Shown piece after piece: positions 27,973 through 37,965 of a stretch of 64,000 bases of DNA. The stretch's first letter is position 1, and each line of letters begins with the position of its first letter. The notes below the pieces were generated by a model that was not told where the DNA came from, did no database searches, and saw nothing but the letters and a program-made list of their open reading frames with translations. The stretch is from NCBI RefSeq assembly GCF_011761565.1, contig NZ_JAASRM010000001.1, positions 3,348,139 through 3,412,138 on the forward strand. The letters are read 5' to 3'. The DNA is from Rhizomicrobium palustre (GTDB taxonomy: Bacteria; Pseudomonadota; Alphaproteobacteria; Micropepsales; Micropepsaceae). Made by a program: the position numbers and the translations under genes.

Positions 27973-28008
27973 TGCAAGACCTCCCCAGGACCTTTGTACG
28001 ATAATACG

Positions 28009-28021
28009 GGTAAGCGCTTTC
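28009..28021. promoter_or_regulatory. Operator-like site GGTAAGCGCTTTC
   Basis: Near-palindromic with central GCGC, 37 bp upstream of the triple-repeat gene. Eleven bases (GGTAAGCGCTT) are identical to 17994-18004 in the GH74/receptor control region. Confidence 0.5.
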
Positions 28022-28129
28022 GTCGCCAAGGCAATGCTGTGTCGCGTCGCGATTATTTGAGGCTGCGGGCCCCCCCCGCGACGGAAGGCACCATGGACAA
28101 ATGCATGGAGCAATTCTAAATATCACCCC

Positions 28130-28501
28130 ATGAAGTCGAACTGGCGCACCGTTTTGAGCCTGTTCGTGGCGCTGGTTTTCTCCATCGCCGCGATACCTGG
28201 CTCTATGGCGATGCCGGCGCCCAAGGCTTCATCTGCCCCCATGGCCGCGATGCACCACTGCGATCACATGCAGATGATGAAGGCCGGCCATGATTGCGCC
28301 CAACACAAAACCAAAGAGCAGGGCTCGCCCTGCAAGAACATGGCGGCGTGCATGGGAGTGCTGGGATGCTTTGGTGTAGTGGCTATCGATTTCGTGCAGG
28401 TGCACGCATTCGTCCCCGCCCGTGGGGCCGCGGTCGCGATTACCCATCAATCTGTGCAGGGCCTCTCGTTGCGCCCCGATAATCCTCCTCCGATCGCCTA
28501 A
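28130..28501 (+). CDS. Small secreted His/Met/Cys-containing protein of a metal-efflux operon
   Basis: 123 residues with a Sec signal (about 1-27). The mature N-terminus is rich in metal ligands: MHHCDHMQMMKAGHDCAQH then a pair of Cys-containing turns (SPCKNMAACMGVLGC). A hydrophobic stretch follows at about 85-100. No family could be named, but its place as first gene upstream of a CusB/CusA-type efflux pair and its residues suggest periplasmic copper or silver handling. There is no clear ribosome-binding site before the ATG. Confidence 0.6.
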   Translation: MKSNWRTVLSLFVALVFSIAAIPGSMAMPAPKASSAPMAAMHHCDHMQMMKAGHDCAQHKTKEQGSPCKNMAACMGVLGCFGVVAIDFVQVHAFVPARGAAVAITHQSVQGLSLRPDNPPPIA

Positions 28502-28606
28502 CGGAAAAGCCGCGTTTGTGCTTGCGCTTCGGTGCGTACGCACGCGCGCGAATTTCCCACAGGCTTTGATCTATGTGCCCGGCGCTCTGCCGGGCCGGAG
28601 GAAGAC

Positions 28607-28984
28607 ATGAAATCCTATCTTTTTGCCGTGCTTACGGCTGGCGTACTGACATCTGCATCCTTAGCTGGGGCACCCATGCATCGCATGGCACAAGCAGAGC
28701 CCGCTTATGAAATCCAACTCGATGGCAAGCTGATCGCAGGAAAGCCCCTGTATCTTCGGCTGGTCGACAAGACCAGCGGCCAAGCGGTCGAGGGAGGAGA
28801 GGTGGCCGTCCTGCGTCCGGTTTATGCCGGGCCCAAGACCCCCATCCGCTATGAGGTGCAGGCCCTGCCGCATGACGCGCAGGGGCGCTTTGTATGCGCC
28901 AGCGAACATCACGCAGCCGGTGTCACGCTGCGCGGTGCGGGCCCGGCCGGAGTCTCTCCGGTTTGGATTTCCATCCATAGCTGA
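28607..28984 (+). CDS. Small secreted immunoglobulin-like protein of the metal-efflux operon
   Basis: 125 residues from an ATG with GGAGGAAG upstream; a longer frame starting 75 bp earlier lacks a signal peptide. Sec signal about 1-22. The mature part reads like a beta-sandwich of the FixH/YtkA kind (YEIQLDGKLIAGKPLYLRLVDKTSGQAVEGGEVAV), a fold found in periplasmic metal-efflux accessory proteins. It has a single Cys (near 97) and is followed by the adaptor gene after 59 bp. Family assignment is tentative. Confidence 0.55.
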   Translation: MKSYLFAVLTAGVLTSASLAGAPMHRMAQAEPAYEIQLDGKLIAGKPLYLRLVDKTSGQAVEGGEVAVLRPVYAGPKTPIRYEVQALPHDAQGRFVCASEHHAAGVTLRGAGPAGVSPVWISIHS

Positions 28985-29043
28985 GTTCCTCGGCGGGACG
29001 GGCACAAGCCTGTCCCGCTCCGACACAAATTCCGGAGAAGAAG

Positions 29044-30558
29044 ATGTATAGAATTATTTTTGCAGCGCTTGTCTTGGCGTTCGCGTTCGTCCCGGCGCGC
29101 GCCGATGCAGGCGTTACCTTCAAATTGCGCGATGCGGTGGTCACCTCGGGCGTGGTCTCGAAAATCCGCATCGATGCGGTGGATGCGGCGGGTAAGCCGG
29201 TCGCGGTTTCCAATCTTCAAGTCCGGGTCGATATGAGCCCGGATGCCATGGCCGATATGACGGCGGATGCCAAAATCTCCGCTGTGAACGGCGGCTTGGT
29301 GGTGGAGACCAATATCTATGCGCCGGGGCGCTGGGCGGTGATCGTCAGCGGCACGGCCAATGGCAAGCCGGTAAAGGTGAGCCTCACTGTGACGGCGAAA
29401 CGGAAGAGCGCGGAGGCGGCATTGCCGCCTCCCGCCAACCCTCAGCCCAAGTCCGGGCAGGAACGAAAGATCCTTTATTACCGCAACCCGATGGGCCTCG
29501 CCGACACCTCGCCGGTGCCGAAAAAGGATTCCATGGGGATGGACTACATTCCCGTCTATGCCGATGAGATGGCAAAGACGCCGGGCGCCATCCGCCTGAC
29601 CACGGAGAAAATGCAACGCGCCGGTGTGCGCACTACCGTGGTCACACGCATGGCGCTGGATAAAACCGTGCGCGCCACCGGTACTGTCGCCGCCGATGAA
29701 ACCCGCCAAGCGGTACTTTCGGCCCGGTTCACTGGGTTCATCGAGAAGCTCTATGTCTCCCAAACCGGCGATGTGGTGCGCGCGGGCCAGCCCTTGATGC
29801 GGGTCTGGGTTGAAAGCGCCGATCTTCTAGTCAAATCCGCCGACTATATCGGCTCGCTGCAATCGGGCGCGCAGGATCATGCCGCTTCCGCTGCCGCGTT
29901 GCTCCGCCAATATGGTGTCAGCCCGTCCGAGCTTACCGCTATGGCGAAATCTGGGGTTCCGACACGCAGTCTGACCATTGTCGCGCCAGCTTCGGGTACG
30001 GTGATGGAAAAGCCCGCGGTGCAAGGCATGCATTTCGCCACCGGCGACACGCTGTTCAAGACCACCGATCTGTCGCGGGTGTGGATTTTGGCTGATGTTT
30101 CCGAACGCGATCTCGCCGCCGTGAAAAAGGGCCAGAAAGCTTTTGTCAGTTTCCGCGATAGTCCTTCGGAGTCGTTTGAAGGCACGGTGCTGCTGGTCTA
30201 TCCCGAGCTTAATGCAGCGACCCGCACGACAAAGGTGCGTATCGCGGTCGCCAACAAGAATGGCCGCTTACGCATTGGTCAATATGCCGATGTCCGCATT
30301 GCGGTGCCGGGCGCGGCCGCTTCGGCACTCACCATTCCAGCTTCCGCTGTGGTGGATGACGGCACGCGGCAGGTCGCCTTCGTGGCTTTGCCGGGCGGGC
30401 TGTTCGAACCGCGCAAGCTCACGCTTGGCGCACGCAATGGCGATAGCGTTGAAGTTCGCGCCGGCCTGAAAGAAGGCGAGCATGTCGTCACTTCCGGCAA
30501 TTTCCTCATTGATGCGGAAAGCAATCTGCAATCCGCCCTGCAGAGTTTCCGCAAATGA
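29044..30558 (+). CDS. CusB-type periplasmic adaptor of an RND metal efflux pump, with N-terminal YtkA-like domain
   Basis: 504 residues with a Sec signal (about 1-20). The N-terminal 25-120 is a beta-sandwich of the FixH/YtkA type. A heavy-metal-binding domain follows at 143-173 (ILYYRNPMGL, KKDSMGMDYIPVY), with Met and Tyr ligands. The classical adaptor part (190-500) has barrel-sandwich, alpha-hairpin and beta-barrel elements. It links the inner-membrane RND pump to an outer-membrane channel. The gene overlaps the RND gene by 4 bp (ATGA). Substrate is a monovalent or divalent heavy metal; Cu/Ag is inferred from the Met-containing domain. Confidence 0.85.
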   Translation: MYRIIFAALVLAFAFVPARADAGVTFKLRDAVVTSGVVSKIRIDAVDAAGKPVAVSNLQVRVDMSPDAMADMTADAKISAVNGGLVVETNIYAPGRWAVIVSGTANGKPVKVSLTVTAKRKSAEAALPPPANPQPKSGQERKILYYRNPMGLADTSPVPKKDSMGMDYIPVYADEMAKTPGAIRLTTEKMQRAGVRTTVVTRMALDKTVRATGTVAADETRQAVLSARFTGFIEKLYVSQTGDVVRAGQPLMRVWVESADLLVKSADYIGSLQSGAQDHAASAAALLRQYGVSPSELTAMAKSGVPTRSLTIVAPASGTVMEKPAVQGMHFATGDTLFKTTDLSRVWILADVSERDLAAVKKGQKAFVSFRDSPSESFEGTVLLVYPELNAATRTTKVRIAVANKNGRLRIGQYADVRIAVPGAAASALTIPASAVVDDGTRQVAFVALPGGLFEPRKLTLGARNGDSVEVRAGLKEGEHVVTSGNFLIDAESNLQSALQSFRK

Positions 30559-33500
30559 TCGCACGCGTCATCCGCTGGTCTGCCCAGCACTGGGGTTTCG
30601 TTCTGATCGCCACCGCGGTTCTGGTGCTGGCGGGCATTTTCGCCGTCAGCCGTATTCCGCTCGATGCGATCCCGGACCTCTCCGATACCCAGGTCATCGT
30701 CTACACCGACTATCCGGGGCAGGCGCCGCAGGTCGTCGAAGACCAGGTGACGTTCCCGCTGACCTCGGCCTTGCTCAGCGTGCCTAAAGCCAAGACTGTG
30801 CGTGGCGTCTCGTTCTTCGGCGTCTCCTTCATCTATGTGATTTTCGATGAAGGCACCGATGTCTATTGGGCGCGCTCGCGGGTGCTCGAATATCTCAATG
30901 GGGCCTCGGGAAAACTGCCGCAAGGTGTTTCGCCAAGCCTGGGACCGGACGCGACCGGGGTGGGCTGGGTTTATGAATATGCGCTGACCGGCAATAAGCA
31001 GGATCTTTCCCAGCTTCGCTCTTTGCAGGATTGGCATTTGCGCTATGCCTTGGCGAAAACCGAAGGCGTCGCTGAAGTCACGTCTGTCGGCGGGTATGTC
31101 AAGCAATACGCGGTGGTGGCCGATCCAGGCCGTTTGCGCGCTTATGGTATCACGCTTGGCCAGCTGCGCGATGCGGTGATGAATGCCAACACCGATGTCG
31201 GCGGGCGTACGGTGGAGCTTTCCGAAACCGAATTCATGATCCGTGGCCGTGGTTATCTGAAAACGCCCTCCGATCTCGAGCAGGTGGTGCTGAAAGCCAA
31301 GGACGGTACGCCGGTCACGCTCGCGTCGGTGGCGCATGTCGAAATCGTGCCGGATGAACGCCGCGGCCTGGCTGAGTTGAACGGCGAGGGCGAGGTCGCT
31401 TCCGGTATCGTGGTGCAGCGTTATGGCGCCAATGCGCTGAACGTCATTAAAGCTGTCAAAGCGCGTATTGCCGAAATCGTCCCCAGCCTGCCGCAAGGCG
31501 TGAAGCTGATCCCGGTCTATGACCGCTCCGAACTGATCGGTCGTGCCATTGCAACCCTGAAAAGCACGCTGATCGAGGAAAGCATTATCGTAGCTTTGGT
31601 GTGTTTCCTCTTCCTGATGCATGCGCGCTCGGCCTTAGTGGCGATTTTCACCCTGCCGGTCGGCATCTTGATGGCTTTCATTGCCATGCATGCGCTCGGC
31701 ATCGGTTCCAACATCATGAGTCTTGGCGGCATTGCGATTGCCATCGGCGCCATGGTGGATGCGGCCATTGTGATGATCGAGAATGCGCATAAGCGCCTGG
31801 AACGTGCGGCCCCTGACGAGCCCCGCATAAAGGTGCTCGTCGCGGCGGCCGTCGAGGTGGGCCCCGCGCTGTTTTTCAGCCTCTTGGTGATCACCGTTTC
31901 CTTCATTCCGATCTTTGCCTTGGAAGAGCAGGAGGGGCGGCTGTTTCATCCGCTTGCTTTCACCAAAAGCTTTGCCATGGCAGCGGCGGCGATGTTGTCG
32001 GTCACATTGGTGCCCGCGCTGATGGCGCTCTTTGTTCGGGGCAAGATTGCGCCGGAGGAAAAGAACCCCGTCAATCGTGCGCTGATTGCGGTCTATCGGC
32101 CCGTGATCCGCCTGGTGCTGGCGCGGCCTTGGGCGACGTTAGGCGCGGCGGCGGCAATCCTGCTCGTCAGCCTTTATCCCGCCGCGAAGCTCGGCAGCGA
32201 ATTCATGCCCGCGCTGAACGAAGGCACACTCCTCTATATGCCCACCACACTGCCAGGGCTTTCCATCACCAAGGCGGCGCAAATTCTGCAAACCCAGGAC
32301 CGCATCATCAAGTCGTTCCCAGAGGTGGAAAGCGTTTGGGGCAAGGCGGGCAGGGCGGAAACGGCTACCGATCCCGCGCCGGTGGAAATGTTCGAGACCG
32401 TCATCAACCTCAAACCGCAAGCACTCTGGCCGCATGGTGAGACGACCGAACAGCTCATCGCCAAGCTCGATGCGGCGTTGCAATTCCCCGGCATCTCCAA
32501 TGCCTGGACCATGCCGATCAAGGCGCGCACCGATATGCTGTCGACGGGCATCCGCACGCCGGTTGGGGTGAAGATCTATGGCAAGGACCTCGCGGTGATC
32601 GAGAAGCTGTCGAAAGAAGTGGAAGCGGCGGTGCACAGCGTTCCGGGCACCACCTCGGCCTATGCCGAGCGCATCAATGGCGGCTATTACCTCGACATCT
32701 CACCGGATCGTGAACAAATCGCGCGCTATGGTCTTTCGATCAATGATGTGCTCGACACCATCGCCAACGCCGTTGGTGCCAAAGTGGTGACGACCACAGT
32801 GGAAGGGCGCGAGCGCTATGGCGTTGTGGTGCGCTATCCGCGCGATGTGCGTTCCGACCCCGAAAGCCTCGCGGCCAATACCCTGGTCTCGCTGCCGGAT
32901 GGAAATTCCATTCCGCTCGGCGAGATTGCCAAGATCACGCGACCGCGTGGCCCTACCATGGTGCGCACTGAGGACGGGCAGCTGGTGAATTATGTCTATG
33001 TCGATTTTCATAACCGCGATCTCGGCGGCTATGTGGAGGCAGCGCAGCGTGCGGTGGCCGAGAAGGTGAAATTCCCGCCCGGCTATTATGTGCGCTGGAG
33101 CGGCCAGTTCGAATATCTGGAACGCGCCAATGCGCGGCTGAGGGTGGTGGTGCCTGCCACGCTTCTGGTGATCGTCTTCCTGCTCTGGCTCAACTTCCGC
33201 CGCATCTCCGACACGCTGATTGTGCTCCTGTCCTTGCCTTTTGCCTTGGCGGGCGGGTTCTGGCTGATGTGGGCGATGGGCTTCAATATGTCGGTCGCCG
33301 CCGCGGTGGGCTTCATCGCGCTTGCCGGTGTGGCGGCGGAAACCGGGGTGGTGATGCTGATCTATCTCAACCACGCGCTGGAGGAGGCGCGGGCGGCAGG
33401 CAGCCTCGACCGTAACGCGATCATCGCTGCGATCATGCGCGGCGCGGTTGATCGTGTCCGGCCGAAGATGATGACCGTCGCGGCGATCATGGCGGGGTTG

Positions 33501-33644
33501 ATCCCCATTCTTTGGGCCAGCGGTACCGGCTCGGAGATTATGCAACGCATTGCCGTGCCGATGATTGGTGGAATGCTGTCTTCAACCCTGCTGACGTTGT
33601 GCGTCATTCCGGCGCTGTTCTATTTGGTGCATCGCAGGGATTGA
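30555..33644 (+). CDS. CusA/CzcA-family RND heavy-metal efflux pump
   Basis: 1029 residues, normal for the family. Twelve TM segments; the N-terminal signature IRWSAQHWGFVLIATAVLVLAGIFAVSRIPLDAIPDLSDTQV and the second-repeat motif GAMVDAAIVMIENAHKRLE are diagnostic. The C-terminal repeat contains AAVGFIALAGVAAETGVVMLIYL. It exports heavy-metal ions from the periplasm or cytoplasm by proton antiport. No CusC-type outer-membrane channel gene and no CusF gene are seen in the operon, so a channel must be supplied from elsewhere. Confidence 0.92.
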   Translation: MIARVIRWSAQHWGFVLIATAVLVLAGIFAVSRIPLDAIPDLSDTQVIVYTDYPGQAPQVVEDQVTFPLTSALLSVPKAKTVRGVSFFGVSFIYVIFDEGTDVYWARSRVLEYLNGASGKLPQGVSPSLGPDATGVGWVYEYALTGNKQDLSQLRSLQDWHLRYALAKTEGVAEVTSVGGYVKQYAVVADPGRLRAYGITLGQLRDAVMNANTDVGGRTVELSETEFMIRGRGYLKTPSDLEQVVLKAKDGTPVTLASVAHVEIVPDERRGLAELNGEGEVASGIVVQRYGANALNVIKAVKARIAEIVPSLPQGVKLIPVYDRSELIGRAIATLKSTLIEESIIVALVCFLFLMHARSALVAIFTLPVGILMAFIAMHALGIGSNIMSLGGIAIAIGAMVDAAIVMIENAHKRLERAAPDEPRIKVLVAAAVEVGPALFFSLLVITVSFIPIFALEEQEGRLFHPLAFTKSFAMAAAAMLSVTLVPALMALFVRGKIAPEEKNPVNRALIAVYRPVIRLVLARPWATLGAAAAILLVSLYPAAKLGSEFMPALNEGTLLYMPTTLPGLSITKAAQILQTQDRIIKSFPEVESVWGKAGRAETATDPAPVEMFETVINLKPQALWPHGETTEQLIAKLDAALQFPGISNAWTMPIKARTDMLSTGIRTPVGVKIYGKDLAVIEKLSKEVEAAVHSVPGTTSAYAERINGGYYLDISPDREQIARYGLSINDVLDTIANAVGAKVVTTTVEGRERYGVVVRYPRDVRSDPESLAANTLVSLPDGNSIPLGEIAKITRPRGPTMVRTEDGQLVNYVYVDFHNRDLGGYVEAAQRAVAEKVKFPPGYYVRWSGQFEYLERANARLRVVVPATLLVIVFLLWLNFRRISDTLIVLLSLPFALAGGFWLMWAMGFNMSVAAAVGFIALAGVAAETGVVMLIYLNHALEEARAAGSLDRNAIIAAIMRGAVDRVRPKMMTVAAIMAGLIPILWASGTGSEIMQRIAVPMIGGMLSSTLLTLCVIPALFYLVHRRD

Positions 33645-33700
33645 GCGGCGCGGTATTCGGGTTTATTGCAGTTTTGTGACAACCCAAATCGGAGTGGACC

Positions 33701-34486
33701 ATGACCAAGACTGCAATCGCCTTTCTGGCCGCGGCCATAGTCCTCTCCGGCGGCGCATCTGCCAAGGATGCGAAGGCTCAGCGTGAAGGCTATTTGAAGC
33801 CTGGCGTGGTGGACATCATGTCGATCCTGCCGCCGGCGCCCGTCGTTGGCGATCCGCGCTACGAGACCGACCGGGCCATCTTCAAGGCGACGCGGCGCTA
33901 TATCGGCACGCCCCGCTGGTCCATGGCCACCAATGATGCGCGCTACGATGATGTGAGCATGCTGGCCGATTTTTCCTGCGCGCTCGGCGCCAGCCTCGAT
34001 CCGGCCTCCGTGCCGCATCTGATGGCGCTGATGCGTAAGGTTGGCACTGATACCCAGCGCGAGACAAACGTCGCCAAGAACATCAATAAGCGCCTGCGCC
34101 CCTATAAGATCGACGATGGCGAAATCTGTCAGCCCAAGGAAGAACTGGGCGACAGCTACGATTATCCCTCAGGCCATACCACTGGTGGCTGGACCTGGGC
34201 GCTGGTGCTGTCTGACGTGGTGCCGGATCGGGCCTCTCAGATCATGGCGCGCGGCCGCGCTTATGGCGAAAGCCGCATCGTTTGTGGCGCGCATAACGCC
34301 AGCGCGGTTGAAGGCGGGCGCTTATCAGCCACCACCACTTTGACCGTGGTACGCAATACCAAGGCCTATCAGGATGATGTGGCCACGGCGCGGGCGGAAT
34401 TTGCAGCGGTGAAGAAGGCTGCGCCCGCGATGTGCCAGGCGGAACAGGCGCTGATCAAAGAGAATATCTTCGTTCCGGCACCCTGA
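33701..34486 (+). CDS. Class A acid phosphatase (PAP2 superfamily), periplasmic
   Basis: 261 residues with a Sec signal (about 1-21) and a good GGAG site. It has the three PAP2 motifs: KNINKRLRP, YPSGH and GESRIVCGAHNASA. In the third (SRx5Hx3D) the final residue is Ala instead of Asp. That Asp supports the catalytic histidine in this family, so activity may be reduced or changed. Location 56 bp after the RND pump suggests loose cotranscription. Typical substrates are phosphomonoesters. Confidence 0.84.
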   Translation: MTKTAIAFLAAAIVLSGGASAKDAKAQREGYLKPGVVDIMSILPPAPVVGDPRYETDRAIFKATRRYIGTPRWSMATNDARYDDVSMLADFSCALGASLDPASVPHLMALMRKVGTDTQRETNVAKNINKRLRPYKIDDGEICQPKEELGDSYDYPSGHTTGGWTWALVLSDVVPDRASQIMARGRAYGESRIVCGAHNASAVEGGRLSATTTLTVVRNTKAYQDDVATARAEFAAVKKAAPAMCQAEQALIKENIFVPAP

Positions 34487-34491
34487 CCGGC

Positions 34492-36267
34492 CTAGCGGAC
34501 TTTCCGTTCCACGCGCGAGACGTCTTTCGCCCGGAACTCGCCCCACACTTTGGTCCCTGATCCGGGCGTGCTTTCGATGTGGAAATCGGCGCCGTGATAT
34601 TCGATCAGGGCTTTGGCGATGGGAAGGCCAAGGCCGGTGCCGTCCCGCTCGCTGGCGACGTCCATATGCGCTTGGCCGAAGGGCTCGAGTGCCGTGGCGA
34701 TGCCTTGCGCATCCATACCGGCGCCATTGTCTTCCACGCCAAGCGACAACCCGCCTGAAATCAGGCGCTTGGCGAAAAGGCGAACATCGCCGCCTTCATT
34801 GGTGAATTTGACGGCGTTGGAAAGGAAATTCACCAGGGCTTGGCGAAGTGCACGCGCATCCGCATAGAGCATTACATCCGTGGGGACGTCGAGTTTCAGC
34901 GAAACGCCTTTAGCAAGTGCCTGCGGTCGGACCAGCAATAGGGCGCTGTCACAAAGCTCGTCGAGTCGCACCGAGTTGCGATGCAATTCGAAGCGCTGAG
35001 CCTCGATTTTCGCCATGTCGAGCACATCATTGATCAGGCTCAAGAGATGTTCGCCGGATTTGTAGATGTCGTTGATATAGTCCTCATAACGCGGCGGCGT
35101 AATCGGGCCATAGACGCGGCTCCGGATCAGATCAGAAAACCCGATAATCGCGTTCAGGGGGGTGCGCAGTTCATGACTCATGCTTGCCAGGAAACGGCTC
35201 TTGGCAATATTGGCAGCCTCGGCGGCTATTTTTGCACTCTCCAGCTCTCGCTCGTGCTTTTTCTGTTCGGTTATATCAATCAGCGCACCGACCACATGCT
35301 GGCTCGTGGCATATTCATCGGAAACCAAGCAGCCGATATTGAGGAGGGTGCGTTCTTCGTCGGTATCCGCACGCCGAATGCGAATTGTGGAATGCCAAGG
35401 ACTGTTGAACGGGGGATCAGGATAATTGGGCATATTTGCCCGAACAATATGACGGTCTTCTGGGACGATCAGTTCTAGAAAATTGGCGTAAGTGGATTCG
35501 AAATTGTCATCCACCCCCAACAGTTCACGCAGTTGCGGCGACCACACGTCTCTCGGTTTTGCCGTATCGGCATCATAGGTCCCAATCCCAAGCGCCTCAG
35601 TCCCGAGCCGCCAGCGTGCATCCACCGCTTTCAAGTCACGCTCTCGTCGCGCCGCCACAATGGCGAGTCGCACCAGTTTGAGGCAGGACTGGATGAGCTG
35701 CTCTTCCTCCCGGGTGGGCGCCCGCGGCTCACGGTAGTAAAGGGCCAGCGTTGCAAGCACGCTACCGTCCCGATGCATAACTGGTGTCGACCAGCAGGCG
35801 TATAGGCCATGCGGTAAAGCCAGGTCTCGAAACGGCGCCCATAGAGGATCCGTCGCGATATCGGTCACGACAACAGGTTTTTTAAGGTAGGCAGCGGTCC
35901 CGCAAGATCCTATCTGTGGGCCAATCGGCACTCGCGTCAGGTGGGCGAGATAAGCCGGGGGCAGGCTGGGCGAAACCAGCGGGGTCAGATTTTCTCCGTC
36001 CGGGGTAACCGTCATGATCGAGCACAGCATGGCCGGGCAGGTGCTTTCGATCAGGGCTGCGACTGCACCCAAGGTTTCCTGCAACGACGCGCCATCGGAC
36101 ATCCCCTCCAGAATTTCATTCTGGACGGCAAGCAGGCGCTGCGCTGAAAAAAGTTCGTTCAGGATACGACTCCGCGAGGGGCAGTACGCGACCCAAACTA
36201 ACGGTGCTTCGGTTACTAAAGTCAAAACTGGCCGTAATCTCGGCTTATCAAAATTCGCTCCAGTCAT
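34492..36267 (-). CDS. Soluble GAF-PAS histidine kinase
   Basis: About 591 residues from an ATG at 36267. The open frame extends upstream but would run deep into the chemoreceptor gene, and the chosen start overlaps it by 20 bp. A GAF domain (about 40-190: [21 protein letters not shown]...[18 protein letters not shown]), a PAS domain (about 200-330), then HisKA with [19 protein letters not shown] and an ATPase domain with [25 protein letters not shown] and [18 protein letters not shown]. There are no TM helices and no receiver. The chemoreceptor upstream suggests a shared signalling unit; the cognate regulator is not adjacent. Confidence 0.83.
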   Translation of the reverse strand: MTGANFDKPRLRPVLTLVTEAPLVWVAYCPSRSRILNELFSAQRLLAVQNEILEGMSDGASLQETLGAVAALIESTCPAMLCSIMTVTPDGENLTPLVSPSLPPAYLAHLTRVPIGPQIGSCGTAAYLKKPVVVTDIATDPLWAPFRDLALPHGLYACWSTPVMHRDGSVLATLALYYREPRAPTREEEQLIQSCLKLVRLAIVAARRERDLKAVDARWRLGTEALGIGTYDADTAKPRDVWSPQLRELLGVDDNFESTYANFLELIVPEDRHIVRANMPNYPDPPFNSPWHSTIRIRRADTDEERTLLNIGCLVSDEYATSQHVVGALIDITEQKKHERELESAKIAAEAANIAKSRFLASMSHELRTPLNAIIGFSDLIRSRVYGPITPPRYEDYINDIYKSGEHLLSLINDVLDMAKIEAQRFELHRNSVRLDELCDSALLLVRPQALAKGVSLKLDVPTDVMLYADARALRQALVNFLSNAVKFTNEGGDVRLFAKRLISGGLSLGVEDNGAGMDAQGIATALEPFGQAHMDVASERDGTGLGLPIAKALIEYHGADFHIESTPGSGTKVWGEFRAKDVSRVERKVR

Positions 36268-37807
36268 TTTGGGGCTGTAGGCGGGTGATTTGTACGACGT
36301 TCGTATCGCGAACCGGGGGAGGCGCGGCGGGGCGCCGGACGGACGCCGCTCCGGTTCGGAAAAACGCCATTTGCTGGGAAAGTGTCTGCGCCTCGCCTGC
36401 GAGCTGGCGGGCGGCATTGGTGGATTCACCTACCATCGCCGCGTTTTGCTGGGTGACCTGATCCATTTGGTTGACAGCTACGTTCACCTGCTCGATGCCG
36501 ATGGCTTGCTGTTCGGCCGCTTGGGCCATTTCGCCGATCAGGCTGTTGATGCCCGTCACTTGTTCGGCGATCCTGGACAAGGCTTCGCCTGTGGCGCCCA
36601 CCAGCTTGACGCCAGAGGCTACATGATCGCTGGCGGTCTGGATTAAGGTCTTGATCTGCTTTGCGGCTTCGCTCGAGCGTTGAGCCAGTGCGCGCACTTC
36701 GCTTGCCACTACGGCGAAACCTTTGCCCGCTTCTCCCGCGCGCGCCGCTTCCACGCCCGCGTTGAGCGCGAGGAGGTTGGTCTGGAACGCGATTTCGTCA
36801 ATGACGCCGATAATCTCGGTGATCTCGCGCGAGGACTGGGAAATCGCGTCCATGGCGTCGATCGCGGTGTCGACCACCTGCGCGCCATTCTCGGCCGCGG
36901 CTTTGGCGGTCTTCACGCCAGAATGCGCGTCATGCGCATTGGCGGCGGTCTTTTTGACGGTAGCGGTGATCTCTTCCAGGGCGGCGGCGGTTTGCTCCAG
37001 GCTCGCCGCCTGTTGCTCGGTGCGGCGCGAGAAATTATCGGCAGAGCGTGAGATTTCTTCCGCGTTGCTGGTGATAGTCGTGGCTTCTGTACTCACGTTT
37101 TGGATGGTCTTTTGGAGATGATCCAGCGCATCGTTGAAGTGCTGACGCAGAGCTTCATAGCTTCCGCCAAGCGAATGATCGATCCGGGCCGTCAGATTGC
37201 CTTCCGACAGGTGCTTTAGGGCCTCGGTCACGGAGGCAACGACGTCTTCCTGCTGCAATTGAATGGCGGTGTAGTCCGTCATCCAGTCCACGACCTTCAC
37301 AAGTTTTCCATTCAGGTCGTAGACTGGTGTGTAGTTATTTAAGACATAAATTTCGCGCCCCCCAGCGGCTTTACGCTTATATTGTTGCTGGACATATTCG
37401 CCGCGCGCCAGCCGGGCCCAATATTGGCGATAGTCGTCGCTGATGGCGGTTTCGGCATCCACAAATATGGAGTGGGGGCGCCCGATGCACTCGCTCTCGC
37501 AATAGCCCAGCATCTCCAGCGCAGACGGGTTCACCGAGAGAATAGTACCGTCCGGCTTGTATTCGATCACTTGGCGCGTGCGGTTCAGCCCGTCTAGTTT
37601 CCATTCAAACTCATTGAGCCGTTTCAAATCGGCATAAGCGGTTTTGATCCCGGCTATGCCTGCCAATGCGGTCAGCACGCCCACGACTGCTAGCTCGGTA
37701 GACGTGCCGTTTCCAGCTATGAAATGAAAGTAGATCAATGCCGCAAACGGCACAGCAAACGTGCACAGAACAAGCACTGTGCGCAGAACAGACGGCTTTG
37801 CAGCCAT
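36248..37807 (-). CDS. Methyl-accepting chemotaxis protein with PAS domain
   Basis: 519 residues from an ATG with GGGGG upstream; a longer frame adds 13 residues. Two TM helices at about 10-55, little or no periplasmic loop, then a cytosolic PAS domain (about 70-190: [32 protein letters not shown]), a HAMP-like segment and a long coiled-coil signalling domain. The hairpin tip is [44 protein letters not shown]. It ends in NDWSEF, a pentapeptide that tethers adaptation enzymes. A PAS-type cytosolic receptor usually senses redox or energy. Confidence 0.9.
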   Translation of the reverse strand: MAAKPSVLRTVLVLCTFAVPFAALIYFHFIAGNGTSTELAVVGVLTALAGIAGIKTAYADLKRLNEFEWKLDGLNRTRQVIEYKPDGTILSVNPSALEMLGYCESECIGRPHSIFVDAETAISDDYRQYWARLARGEYVQQQYKRKAAGGREIYVLNNYTPVYDLNGKLVKVVDWMTDYTAIQLQQEDVVASVTEALKHLSEGNLTARIDHSLGGSYEALRQHFNDALDHLQKTIQNVSTEATTITSNAEEISRSADNFSRRTEQQAASLEQTAAALEEITATVKKTAANAHDAHSGVKTAKAAAENGAQVVDTAIDAMDAISQSSREITEIIGVIDEIAFQTNLLALNAGVEAARAGEAGKGFAVVASEVRALAQRSSEAAKQIKTLIQTASDHVASGVKLVGATGEALSRIAEQVTGINSLIGEMAQAAEQQAIGIEQVNVAVNQMDQVTQQNAAMVGESTNAARQLAGEAQTLSQQMAFFRTGAASVRRPAAPPPVRDTNVVQITRLQPQNDWSEF

Positions 37808-37906
37808 GAAATCATCCCCCCGAACGATTTCGCCGGAAACACACACGGCGAGTGGGAGAGTCTTGTCACGGCCAAGTTGATTTTGGTTTAATCAAACGAG
37901 GGTAAG

Positions 37907-37948
37907 AAGAAAATTGAGGGGTAGATTTCTCCGCCCCACAATTTTCTT
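37907..37948. terminator. Inverted repeat between chemoreceptor and oxidoreductase genes
   Basis: AAGAAAATTG (37907-37916) and CAATTTTCTT (37939-37948) form a ten-bp stem that extends inward through GGGG/CCCC past one mismatch. On the minus strand it lies 18 bp after the oxidoreductase stop and ends in TTTTCTTCTT, so it probably ends that transcript. Confidence 0.65.
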
Positions 37949-37965
37949 AGCCGCAGCCGGAAGAG

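Noticed and set aside
34492-36429. Full-length open frame of the GAF-PAS kinase
   Set aside because: Its first 54 codons overlap the chemoreceptor gene and have a basic, Pro-rich, noncoding look.
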